A stretch of 64,000 nt of DNA from contig CM054155.1 of NCBI GenBank assembly GCA_028751875.1, positions 867,365-931,364 on the forward strand, in the 5' to 3' direction. The position numbers and the translations under genes are program-made. Positions 1 through 9,329 of the stretch are shown here, piece after piece. Position 1 is the first letter of the stretch. Every line of letters starts with the position of its first letter. The notes below the pieces were generated by a model, which was not told the DNA's origin, ran no database searches, and saw only the letters and a list, made by a program, of their open reading frames with translations. The stretch is from Rapana venosa (lineage: Eukaryota > Mollusca > Gastropoda > Neogastropoda > Muricidae).

Positions 1-527
1 AATCTGGTGACAACTTTTAGTAAGGAAAGGACCAATGCTTAGAGATTTTATCAAAATGTTGGTAACGGACCCCGTATTTATTATGATGAAATGATTGGTA
101 AATAAGAATTTCTCGACATTAAATGCTTTCATAATTGGGAAAGACAGCTTGAGTTCCAATTAGCTGGCAAGAGTATTAAAAACTGACAAATGAATTAAAA
201 GAAATTAAATTGTAATTGTTTAAATCAAGTTTTGTTATTGCATATTAGTCACGAACAAAAATATTATAGAAAATGAAAGTTAAGATAATGACAATGCAAT
301 TTTTCGTGGCAAGAAAAGGACACAATAAACATTTTTTATGGGCGTGTCTGAATGTACAGAATTTCTGGAAAGAACTTGAAGTGGGACTATTAAAACACAA
401 CTGTTCTCCTTGCGACGGACTGGAGTTAATGTGGAAATCGTGCTTTTTGGCCACTGATTGCAATTACAGCAAACTGGACGAAGTGTTTGACTTAATAAAT
501 ACTGTTAGCAAAGTTCTCTGTTTATAA
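1..527 (+). mobile_element. L1-like LINE, 3' end of ORF2 (decayed), duplication copy 1
   Basis: An 84-codon open stretch at 273-527 contains NKHFLWACLNVQNFWKEL, which resembles the HLFW-C--V--FW--- zinc-finger-like end of L1 ORF2. Upstream bases hold stop-ridden L1-like sequence. The same fragment at 16371-16897 is preceded by more L1-like coding sequence, so copy 1 is a piece of a longer element. There is no sign of function. Confidence 0.6.
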
Positions 528-915
528 ATTCGAGATTAGTAAAAACAAAAACCTAATGTTGGTAATTTTCTGAATGAAATAAATATAATATGAAATGGAA
601 AAGTGGAGCATAGATAGAGAAAAACAAATGCAGCATGTTTACTAATTTTCAGAAATAATGGTTTCCAGTACATCAACTTAGTAGAACTTGAAAACCATTT
701 CAAAAATATAGAAAATATGTATGTATCTCTAATCTTGACGTGACTACGAAAATGATGATGATTCTTTTTTTTCTTGTGTAGCTAGTAGTCTTGTACCGCC
801 TGTAATAATGGACATGATGTATTTAGTTTGTACGAAAAATTAAATTTGTTTGTTTTGAACTGTATATGTGTGCCAATCCAAAAAGATTTTTTTTAAAAAA
901 TAATAAATAAAAATA
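528..915. other. AT-rich stretch after the L1-like fragment
   Basis: No coding signal was seen. An AATAAA-like string near 900-907 and A-rich sequence could be the tail of the L1-like element. Otherwise I see nothing here. Confidence 0.4.
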
Positions 916-934
916 AGAGCATGCACTCCACCCC

Positions 935-1065
935 TATAGGGCTTTGCGCGTGTGGGAGGGGAGGGGAGTGGGGGAATAAGGATGGAGGTTGGGGCGGGTG
1001 GGGGGGTGGAGTGGAAGGAGCCGGGTTGGGGGAGGGTGGAGGTACCTTCCTGGGTCTTGACCCAG
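935..1065 (+). other. G-rich block with G-quadruplex potential
   Basis: About 130 bases carry many closely spaced runs of three to seven G (for example GGGAGGGGAGGGGAGTGGGG at 953-972, and GGGGCGGGTGGGGGGG a little later). This meets the usual G4 pattern many times on the plus strand. It is repeated at 17305-17435. No function is shown. Confidence 0.6.
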
Positions 1066-1169
1066 TGAAATCAACCATGACGTTCGTACATGACTTTGAG
1101 GAGTCAAGGAGGGGCTTCAGTTTATGTGGGTTGGTTTTTAAATTATGTTTGCTTTGTTTTTTCAATAAC

Positions 1170-2132
1170 AAAAAGAAATAAAAGAGTAGCCCAGGAAAAA
1201 CAAAAAAACTAAAAAAAAACAACATACATTTAAAAACACATATTAAAGAAAGTATCCTATCGTTCACTAAAGGAGAAACCTTAGCCTACACAATAGACCA
1301 TAAACCTAAAGACAGAGGAAACCTCCCTCGAAACCATTCTACATTTAACCAACTATCCAAGCACTGCATTGACACAAGACACTCAACGACAACAACCACA
1401 ACGGCACAAGAACCATCAAAGAAACTCAATCATATCTACAGAACATCCCTCACCTGTCATTAGAAAGTACAAGGTGCACTCCTGCACCAGGAAAAGACGA
1501 CAAAACGGACTAGCACAACGAAGAACATAGGACTGGTACCAGAAAGCCACAGAACCACTTCAAAGATGACTGCTACCCTATGCTCTCCAAGAAGATGCAC
1601 AACACCTCAGGACGTAAGGCACACTCCTGCACCTCGAGGAAGTCGTTTGTACAGGACGTTCACGAGTAACAACGAGAACGATGGACCGGGATCACCAGGA
1701 GCCTGAACTACTCCTAGGTATGCTCCCCCTGCTCTCCAATTCGAGACAACACCACGCCCACGGCGCCCACAGTCCGCTGGAAACGTCGACCAGCGAAACT
1801 TCAGCAAAGACTGAAATCTCCCCTCCTTCCTAACTGAGTCATGACCTCCTCCTATTTAAAGCTGCTGCCTACTCAGGGCTGCTGACCAAACCCTAACTCA
1901 CGAACCAGGAACTTCACGAAAGCTAACCTGCATGAACTATTGCAGAGAAAAGGGAAATGTGCATGCCACTAAGCTGGGAGTTCACCATGTATGTAAATAA
2001 AAAAAGCGGAACTGTGGAACCAGAAAGACACCAGATCCCGAACACAACAGAGCGAAATAGCACTAAGTAATGACCTGGATTCTGCGCAGAATTATGCGAA
2101 CCATGACATCGTCCTTTTTTCCCTATAAGGTG
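1170..2132. other. A/C-rich block of unknown origin
   Basis: The plus strand is strongly A and C biased, with few G or T. No open frame of note was found except a 66-codon one on the minus strand that I do not recognise. CTATTTAAAGCTGCTG near 1850 and an AATAAA-like string near 1997 could belong to a terminal repeat or promoter of some element. I cannot confirm this. It is duplicated at 17540-18504. Confidence 0.4.
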
Positions 2133-5100
2133 GTAGTATATTAGTAGTAGATTTTATAGTATTTGATTAGTAGTTTTTAGTAGAATTTTATGGTTTAGTA
2201 TAGTTAGACTTAGTTAGTTTTATAGTTTGTCGTTTTAGAAGTTTGGTAGAGTAGATTAGTAGTTTTAGTAGTAGTTTTTTAGTTAGTTTTTTAGGTTTAG
2301 AATAGTCAGTTAGTTATATAGTAGTACGTTTAGACTAGTTATTAGTTTAGTTTTTTTGTAGTTAGTAGAATTTTCGATTAGATATTTAGTTTTTTTTTTA
2401 GTAGTAGTTTTTATAGGTTTTAGTAGATAGATAGTTAGAACGTTATTTAGTTAGAATTTTAGTAGTTTTTTTAGTTAGTTAGATTAGTATTGTTTAGATA
2501 TTTTAGGTTTCAGTAGGTAGAATAGTTTAGAGATACGTTTTTTTCAGAATTATAGTTAGTTTATATTAGGTAGTTATTTTTTTAGAATTTAGTTTAGTTT
2601 AGTTTAGAATAGAATTTAGTTGACTAGTTTAGGTAAGTTAGTTAGTAGATAGATAGTTAGTTAGTTAGTATGTTAGCTTGATTCATTTTAGATAGTTTAG
2701 TTAGATTTTAGTTTTATTTAAGTTCCGATTAGATAGTAGAATTTTATTTAAGTAGAGTAGTTTAGTGAGTAGATAGTTAGTAGTCGTTTAGTTTTTAGTT
2801 AGTAGAGTAGTTTTAGTGATTAGAATAGTAGTATATTAGTATAGTAGATAGATAATATAGTTTAAGATTTGTAGTAGTTAGAATAGTTAAGAGTTAGTAG
2901 TAGTTTAGATAGTAGTTTAGATTTTCCGCGCGATAGAATAGTAGGATTTTTATATAAGAGAATTTAGTAGTTTTTAGTTTTTTTTTAGTAGTAGTTATTT
3001 AGTAGTTAGGGTATATAGATTTAGGAATTTAGAATAGTTTATTAGTTAGTTTTTTTAGATAGTTTAGTTGGCATCTTAAGTAGTTTAGTTTAGATTAGTT
3101 ATTTTTAGTAGTTTAGTAGAAAGATTTTTGTTAGTTTTTTTATTTAGTTAGAATTGTTTAGAATAGTTAGTTTAGAAGTTTTTTATTTTAGTTAGTTTTT
3201 AGTTAGGTTAGTTAGTAGTAGTTAGTTAGTAGAGATGTAGTTTACGTTTAGTATTAGTTTAGTTTGTAGTTTAGGTGAATAGAGTGAAAGTAGAATTTTT
3301 TAGTAGTATAGATATGTAGTAGATTTTTAGGATTTAGTATTAGGTAGTAGATTAGTTAGTTTTAGATAGTTTAGTTTGTTTTAATTAGAATTTAATTTAT
3401 GAAGTTTTGTAGTAGTTAGTTAGGTTTTAGTTAGTTTAGATATAGTAGAAGTTGTTTTAGTAGTATAGTTTTTTTTAGTAGTAGTTAAGAATCGTATTTA
3501 CGTATTAGTAGTAGTTTTTTAAGTTTTTAGTTAGTAGTAGAAATTTAGCTTAGTATAGTTTCTGTTTTTGATTTTTGTTATTTTTAGTTTAGTAGTTAGT
3601 AGATAGTATGTTTAGTATAGATAGTTTATATTTATATTTTTGAAATAGGTTTGAGTAGATTATTTAGTTAGAAATATTATAGTGAGTAGTAGTTAGATAG
3701 TAGCTAGATAAGTTAGTTAGAGTAGGAATTAGAATTAGTTTTATTTTTAGTAGTTTAGTTTTAGTAGTAGATAGATTAGAAGTTTAGATAGTTATAGAAT
3801 TAGTTTTATAGAATAGTAGTTTTTTAGTAGTTGAATTAGATTATTAGAAGTTAGTAGTTAGTTTAGTAGTAGATTAGTTTAGCTATTAGAAATAGTAGTA
3901 GTAAGTAGTTAGAATTAGTATTAGTAGTAGAACTAGTTTTTTAGTTAGATTAGTAGTAGTAGTTGGTAGTAGTTAGTTAGATTTTTAAGTAGAGTTTAGT
4001 TAGATAGTATTTAGTAGTAGTTTAGATAGTATAGTAGATAGTATAGTATTAGTATATAGATAGAATTTGCTTTTTTTTGTTAGTTAGATTTATTTTTAGT
4101 TTATTATTTTAGTAGTAGTAGTTAGTATTTTTAGAATAGGTTAGTATTATAGTAGATTAGTAGTTTTAAGTAGTAGAATTTTAGTTAGGTTAGTTTAGAA
4201 TAGATAGTTTTTAGTTTGAGTAGTTGTAAGAATTTTTGATAGTAGATGGATTGTATGTAGTTAGTAGGTTTGTTAGTAGAAATAGTTGTATAGTTTTTAG
4301 TTAGTTTTAGTAGAAATAGTAGGTAGTAGTTAGTTTAGAAGAGTTAGTATAGTTAGTAGTTTTTTAGTGAATATTAGTTTATTTTTAGTATTAGTGTTTA
4401 GATTTAGTAGATTAGTGTAGTTTAGTTTTTGTTTAGATTTTGTTTGTTTAGATTTAGTAGTAGTTAGTTAGAGAATTTAGAGTAGTATAGTTAGTTGTTT
4501 CGTTTTAGTTTTAGTTTAGATTATTCGTAGTAGTTTAGTTTATAGTTATTTAGATTTGTAGAATAGTAGGTTTAGAAGTAGTAGTATTTGTTTAGTTAGA
4601 GTTTAGGTTTAGTGTTTTTGTTAGTAGTTAGTATTAGGTTAGTTAGTTTAGTTAGTAGTAGATTAGTAGAATAGTAGTTTAGATAATAGTTAGTAAAAGT
4701 AGTAGTGTTAGTAGTAGTAGACTAGAGAACGTTAGTAGAATTTTGTAGAATAGATAGGTAGAGTTAGTCTATAGTAGTTAGATTAGTTAGTTTTTAGAAT
4801 AGATATAGATTAGATAGATTAGAATAGATTAGTAGATTCGTTGTATGTTTAGAATTAGTCATAGTTATTTTTTAGAAGTTAGTAGTAGTTTTTTTAGATA
4901 TTAGTTAGATAGTATTAGTTAGTAGATAGTAGATTTAGGTTTATAGTGATTAGTTTAGAATAGATAGTAGTGTTTAGTCGAATAGGTAGTTAGTAGTAGA
5001 GTTAGGTAGAAATATAAAGTTAGTAGTAGTTGATATAGTTTAGAATTAGTTAGTTTGAAAAGAGTTTAGTAGTTAGTTATAGTTGTTAGTAGTAGTATAG

Positions 5101-5577
5101 TTTAGAATTTTTATAGTTTTAGTAGAGAATAGAATAGATAGTTTTAGTTAGTTTTAGTTTTTTTAGGTAGAAGTTAGAGTAGTTCGTAAGGTTTTAGTTT
5201 TAGAAATTAGTAGTTTAGTAGTTTAGAAGTTAGTTTATAGTAGAATTAGTAGTTTTAGAATTTAGATAGAATAGTAGGTATTTTTTTTTTAGAATTTAGT
5301 TGTTTAGGTAGTTTTTAGATCGATAGAGATTTAGTATTGTAGTAGTTGCTTAGTAGGTTAGAAAAGAATTTAGAGTTTAGTTTTTAGGTTTAGTTTTTAG
5401 TTTAGATAGTTATAGTTTATATAGGTTTTAGTAGTAAGTAGTTTAGAATAGATTTTAGTTAGTTATAGTTTAGTTTTTAGTTTAGGAAGAGTTAGTAGTA
5501 TAGTTTAGTTTTCTAGTAGTAGTAGTATTGTAGAGATTTTAGTATGTGTTTGGTTAGTTATAGTTTTAGAGTTAGAA
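2133..5577. repeat. TAG-dense, cytosine-depleted tract (3.4 kb), copy 1
   Basis: Each 60-base line holds about 9-12 TAG triplets separated by short T/A/G spacers of zero to about ten bases, with no fixed period. By eye there are only some 45 cytosines in the tract, and about half of them are in CpG (such as TACG, TTCG, CCGCGCG at 2927-2933). Both edges are sharp: ordinary sequence returns at about 2132 and 5577. Stops on the plus strand occur in all frames, so it is not coding. It is not a TTAGG or TTAGGG telomere, because no runs of those units occur. Confidence 0.9.
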
Positions 5578-6060
5578 TTCCTTGTTGTGTAAATGCTACT
5601 CAAAGCAGTAGACATCAGAGGAGTCTAGATAATGCTCTTTTACAAAATACTTTTAAAATGATCTGTAATGGACATCTCTTTTTTGCTTTTTATAGTTCCC
5701 GTTCCCTTCTGAATGAACAGCCAATAATCTTTGTGTCAACTACCTACGACTGCTCTTTACATGTCCACTACTTTGTTGCAGCAAACATGTTTAAAACCTG
5801 TTCCACACCAATCTTTCTTATTTTTGATCCAGCATATTTACATTTCATCTAACGCTAACTGCATTCAGTAAGCATTATATGGTATTCTATTGTGATCCAT
5901 TTGCAACAGTTTTAACCAGTACCTAATGGTATTAGTACAGGAGTTGACATAATGTGGATATCTACCTAAATTACCGTATACAGTCTTTTTAGGTGTTCTT
6001 ATGGGTACTCCTTAAAATCTTTCACATGCCATCAAATGGATTTTCTTGATATGTTCTAGT
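5578..6060. other. Unique-looking sequence, nothing recognised
   Basis: A 102-codon open stretch at 5544-5852 begins inside the TAG tract and has no family resemblance I can name, so I do not call it a gene. The rest is ordinary AT-rich intron-like sequence. Confidence 0.4.
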
Positions 6061-6184
6061 CTGTTTGTGTCACGTATGTCTGATAAATACAATCAAATTG
6101 GCTGACTTAGTATCAAAAATCTTGAAAAAAGTACGAGAGAGAGATACCATATCAGTCAAAATCGATCCCTCGCCCTACAGGGGA

Positions 6185-6245
6185 CACCCGCGCACGCACA
6201 CAAGATCGAAACACACGCACACGCGCGCGCGCGCACACATGCACT
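6185..6245. repeat. CA/CG microsatellite
   Basis: A short alternating purine-pyrimidine run (CGCACGCACACAAG to CACGCGCGCGCGCACACATG) with Z-DNA-forming potential. No gene is nearby. Confidence 0.7.
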
Positions 6246-6639
6246 GCAGTGTTGTTTCTGTGTCTGACGGCCTGGAGGTCGCCCGATCAAGAGGACATGT
6301 CCGGCGATAAGTCTATGCCGCCCCCCTCCTGGTTGGTGAGGCGGGTGCATGAACGCCTGTCATGTCCTGCGACAGTCAGAACCTACTGGGCTGGGCAAAG
6401 AAACAGTGGGTCAGTGCTTGGACCCTCAGTTTGGGAAGCAGGGAATGGGTGTTGAGTGTGATGGGTGTGTGTAGGGCGCAGGGAATGCCTCAGTCTTCTA
6501 TGTCGTCGAATTGCTCGGACGGCAAGTATTTTTTGTCTGGCCTAGGAGGGAAAAATAATATTATGTTGTGCTGACGGTAAGCGTGAGAAGTCAGGCCCCC
6601 GGCTACCATCGACTTCAGAATGGAAAAGAAAAGTATGTT

Positions 6640-6940
6640 TTTTTTTTTTTCCCCGTTCAGCAGAAGGCCCATAGAGGCCGGAGTTATCCCCCGTTTTCTG
6701 TAGCGTTAAGCGAACTGTGGTTTTTCACCACCTGTGACAGGACGCTAGTTCTGTCGCCAGTACATCCCCTGCAGAGCTGGTACCCACTTGTTAACACCGG
6801 GTGGAGTGAGGAATAATAGAGTAAAGTGTCTTTCCCAACGGAACAACCCGAGTCCGAGGGGGCTCGAACCCGCGGACTCTGGGATCATCGAGTTGACCGC
6901 CTAAACCCCACTCAGAACACGGTGCATGAAAAGAATGGGG
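6640..6940 (-). mobile_element. tRNA-headed SINE (minus strand)
   Basis: Read on the minus strand, a Pol III B-box-like GGTTCGAGCCCC (plus 6859-6870) is followed by GTTGTTCCGTTGGGAAAGAC and a body ending near CACCTGTGAC (plus about 6730). The spacing after the B box and the body text resemble widespread invertebrate SINEs. The A box is poor. The 5' end lies near 6940. Neighbouring bases at 6250-6640 hold nothing I recognise. Confidence 0.5.
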
Positions 6941-7061
6941 TCAGTTTTTTGGGGGGAAAAAAGCAAGACCGAGAGTCATTTGGTGATGATACGGGGCTGA
7001 GGCCACGACCCGCTGGCTGGGGTCTGCTGAGTGGACGCTGACTACCATCCCCATGTTCAGT

Positions 7062-7165
7062 GTGTCGATGTGTGTGTTGTGTGGTGTGTGTGTGTGGTGT
7101 GTGTGTGTGAGTGTGTGTGTGTGTGTGTGTTGTTGTGTGTGTGTGTGTGTGTGTGTTGTTGTTGT
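7062..7165. repeat. GT microsatellite
   Basis: Imperfect (GT)n with GTT interruptions, ending in a short GTT run. It lies about 0.8 kb upstream of dynein exon A. Confidence 0.9.
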
Positions 7166-7179
7166 TGTTTGTTGTTTTC

Positions 7180-7762
7180 AAGATAAAATTGAATAGAAGT
7201 GTATTGTCTAGATTTTATATATGTATGTTATTTTGTAATGTGGGTTTTTCCCCGATTGTTTTTCTATTCTTTCATTGATTTTATGTCTTTACTGACTTGA
7301 TTTCACATAATGCATGTTTATCAAGACCGAATAGTAAGAAATCGGCTTGGACAAAAATCTTCGTTGATTGCCTCTCAAAGATTCATCATTCATTCATTTT
7401 GATCATTCATCATTCATTCACTATTCGGTGGGGTAATAAGTTTGTTATGAAAACGCGTGTGCGAATTGTGCCCCAATGTGTGTGTTGAGTGGTGTGGGGG
7501 GGGGATGAGGATGTGCGCGCATTACTAGAGCATGCATAAGTGCATGTGATTTTCCGCCGGTGAATTTATTTATGACCTGGTTGGGTTAATTTTTGGATCT
7601 TAGTGATTGTATGTAATAATGTTTGCACTGCTTGTCACATTGTTATTTTTCTGTTCGTGATAATATTTATAATGTTGATTTGTTTTTATGTATGTTTTGT
7701 AGCCTACGTGGATTTTTCTGTTTGTGATATAATAAAGTCTTTAATTGAATTGAATCTCTGTC
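7180..7762 (+). mobile_element. Possible 3' end of a non-LTR element
   Basis: The stretch ends in AATAAAGTCTTTAATTGAAT followed by a repeated TTGAA-type motif, which is typical of LINE 3' tails. No protein part is visible, and the boundary at the left is a guess. It also contains a short repeated CATTCATT run at 7380-7420. Confidence 0.35.
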
Positions 7763-7916
7763 TAGAATTTCGAATAGATTGAAGTGTTCATTTAAGTAAG
7801 AAAAAGGTAAAGCTACATACGTCAAGAGAAACTGATTGTGCAGCAGTTTTTATATTGACAAGAGTGTTGTAGACTGTGCTGTGACGCCTTTCAGAGAACT
7901 GTACCTAAATGATGGA

Positions 7917-7981
7917 GTGTGTGTTGTGTGTGTGTGGGAGTTTCTTTTGTGTGTGTGTTGTGTGAGTGGGTATGCGTGCAG
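7917..7981 (+). promoter_or_regulatory. GT-rich acceptor region of exon A
   Basis: Fifty-odd bases of GTGTGTTGTGTGTG-type sequence precede the AG at 7980-7981, and only TTTCTTTT interrupts it. In the transcript this is a UG-rich 3' splice region rather than a pyrimidine tract. Confidence 0.6.
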
Positions 7982-8277
7982 GAGACCCCAACTTCCTGAA
8001 CCAGCGGCTGAACTTTGACAAAGACAACCTCCAGCGACAAGGTTGTGAAGAAGATCGGCAAGAAGTACTGTGACAGGCGGACTTTGTGCCTGAGGTAATC
8101 GGCCGCGTGTCCACCGCCGCCAAGTCGCTGGTGCATGTGGGTGGGGCACATGGGAGTCGTACGGCCGCATCTACCGGCATCGTGGGAGCCCACAGAGACA
8201 GCGCTGAAACCAGGGCCATGGCGGCGCTGAAGGAGACAGCCGGACATGCGGCTGAAGCCAGGCCCAGCCGGGCTGAG
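7982..8277 (+). CDS. DNAH2: Dynein exon A: microtubule-binding domain end and start of stalk helix CC2
   Basis: The exon opens after AG at 7980-7981 with a split codon and then DPNFL, NFDKDNL, VVKKIGKKYC, QADFVPEVIGRVS and AAKSL. These are the conserved end of the dynein microtubule-binding tip. YGRIYR and AMAALKE then begin the second stalk coiled-coil helix. The donor is GTTGGG at 8278. The order of motifs is right but they lie in different frames, with at least four base gains or losses (for example after the CAAG at 8038-8041, after TACTGTGA, and around CATGTGGGTGGGGCAC). A real gene with read errors is more likely than a pseudogene because later exons are intact. The acceptor lacks a pyrimidine tract and is GT-rich. 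Exact borders are uncertain by a few bases. Confidence 0.82.
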
Positions 8278-8284
8278 GTTGGGC

Positions 8285-8600
8285 CCAAACGCGCGCTCTC
8301 TCACTCCTCCCTCCCCTCTTCTACCTCCTCTCTCTCTCTCTCTCCCTCCCTTCTTTCTCGCTCTCTCTCTCTTCTCCTCTCTCTTCCCTCCCTCCCTCCT
8401 CTCTCTCTCTTCTCCCTCCCTCTCTCTCGTCTCTCTCTCTTCTCTCCCTCTCTCTCTCCTCTCTCTCTCTCCCTCCCTCTCTCTCTCTTCTCCCTCCATG
8501 TCTCTCCTCTTCTCTCACTCTCTCACCCTCCCACTCTCTCCTTCTCTCTCTTCGCTCTCTCTTCGCTTCTCTCTCTCTTCTCTCTCCTTCCCTTTCTCTC

Positions 8601-8653
<53 letters not shown>

Positions 8654-8778
8654 CCTCCACTCCTCTTCTCTCTCTCCCTCTCCTCTCTCTCTCTTCCCTC
8701 CCTCCCTCTCTCTCTCTCTCTCTCTTCTCTTCTCTCTCTCTCCCCCTACCTCCCTCTCTCTCACTTCTTCCTCCCTCC

Positions 8779-8823
<45 letters not shown>

Positions 8824-8850
8824 CTCCCCCCTCTCTCTCTCTCTTTGTTT
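8285..8850. repeat. CT (polypyrimidine) tract
   Basis: Nearly pure CT/TC with CCC and TT interruptions over 560 bases, starting about 10 bases after the donor of exon A. Long open frames rich in S, L and P (plus) or R and E (minus) are only products of the repeat. Mirror symmetry gives triplex (H-DNA) potential. Confidence 0.95.
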
Positions 8851-8854
8851 TTAT

Positions 8855-8985
8855 TGTGAGGACCTGTATAAGTATTGTAGTATTATTATTAAGATGTCTC
8901 CTAACGGGGCGGGGCTGGATGTAAACAGCACATGTGTGCAATAATCATTATGCCTCGAAATAAAAGAATTTGACATTGTCATTGT
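8855..8985 (+). mobile_element. SINE 3' fragment inside the CT tract
   Basis: GGATGTAAACAGCACATGTG, then GCAATAATCATTATGCCTCG and ATAAAAGAATTTGACATTG parallel the 3' part of the SINE copy at 43260-43345. A (TTGTCA)n-like end follows. It splits the CT tract, which resumes at 8986. Confidence 0.55.
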
Positions 8986-9010
8986 CTCCTCTCATCTTCC
9001 CCCTCCACCT

Positions 9011-9048
<38 letters not shown>

Positions 9049-9170
9049 CCTCCCCTCCTCCCCTCTCCCTCTCTCTTCTTCTCTTCTCTCTCTCTCTCTC
9101 TTCTCTCTACTCTCTCATTTTGTTTCTGTCTGTCTCTTCTGTCAGTCTCCGTCTCTGTCTGTCTGTGCTC
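8986..9170. repeat. CT tract, second part
   Basis: Continuation of the CT tract after the SINE fragment, becoming CTGT-rich near 9130-9170. The next 160 bases (9171-9330) show nothing recognisable. Confidence 0.9.
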
Positions 9171-9329
9171 TGTACATGCATTGTTAGTGTCTGATAGGTC
9201 ATCAGCCCAAACCCTCGTGGTCTCCCTCCCAACACCACAAGCCCTTACAGGGTCTGAGGATTTCAGATGGCCGGCTGGGGGTTGTCTGGGTAGGCTTCTA
9301 GTGTCTGTCCTCTTTGTTTCATTAATGCT

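Larger units (their letters stand above)
1..4148. repeat. Direct segmental duplication, copy 1 (partner 16371-20520)
   Basis: The whole stretch recurs in the same orientation at 16371-20520. The offset is 16370 up to about 1370 and 16372 afterwards. The differences I found are one C/A change near 1290 and a small cluster of two substitutions and two inserted bases near 1371-1388. The left end is cut by the window. On the right the match stops inside the TAG-dense tract. It contains an L1-like fragment, a G-rich block, an A/C-rich block and 2 kb of the TAG tract. Confidence 0.97.

Noticed and set aside
1607..1807. A 66-codon minus-strand gene, duplicated at 17979-18179
   Set aside because: It is conserved only because the whole block is duplicated. 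It has no family resemblance.
2133..5577. Telomere or telomere-like sequence
   Set aside because: TTAG is common, but no runs of TTAGG or TTAGGG are present and the spacing is irregular.
2133..5577. Simple bisulfite-type conversion as the full explanation
   Set aside because: It explains loss of non-CpG cytosine but not why TAG makes up about half of the bases, unless the source was extremely CAG-rich. I kept it only as part of one hypothesis.
5544..5852. A 102-codon plus-strand gene
   Set aside because: It begins inside the TAG tract, has no recognisable domain, and no splice or promoter signal supports it.
8086..8944. Serine/leucine-rich and arginine/glutamate-rich long frames
   Set aside because: They arise from the CT tract downstream of dynein exon A. 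Only the first residues (PEVIGRVSTAAKSL) are genuine coding sequence.
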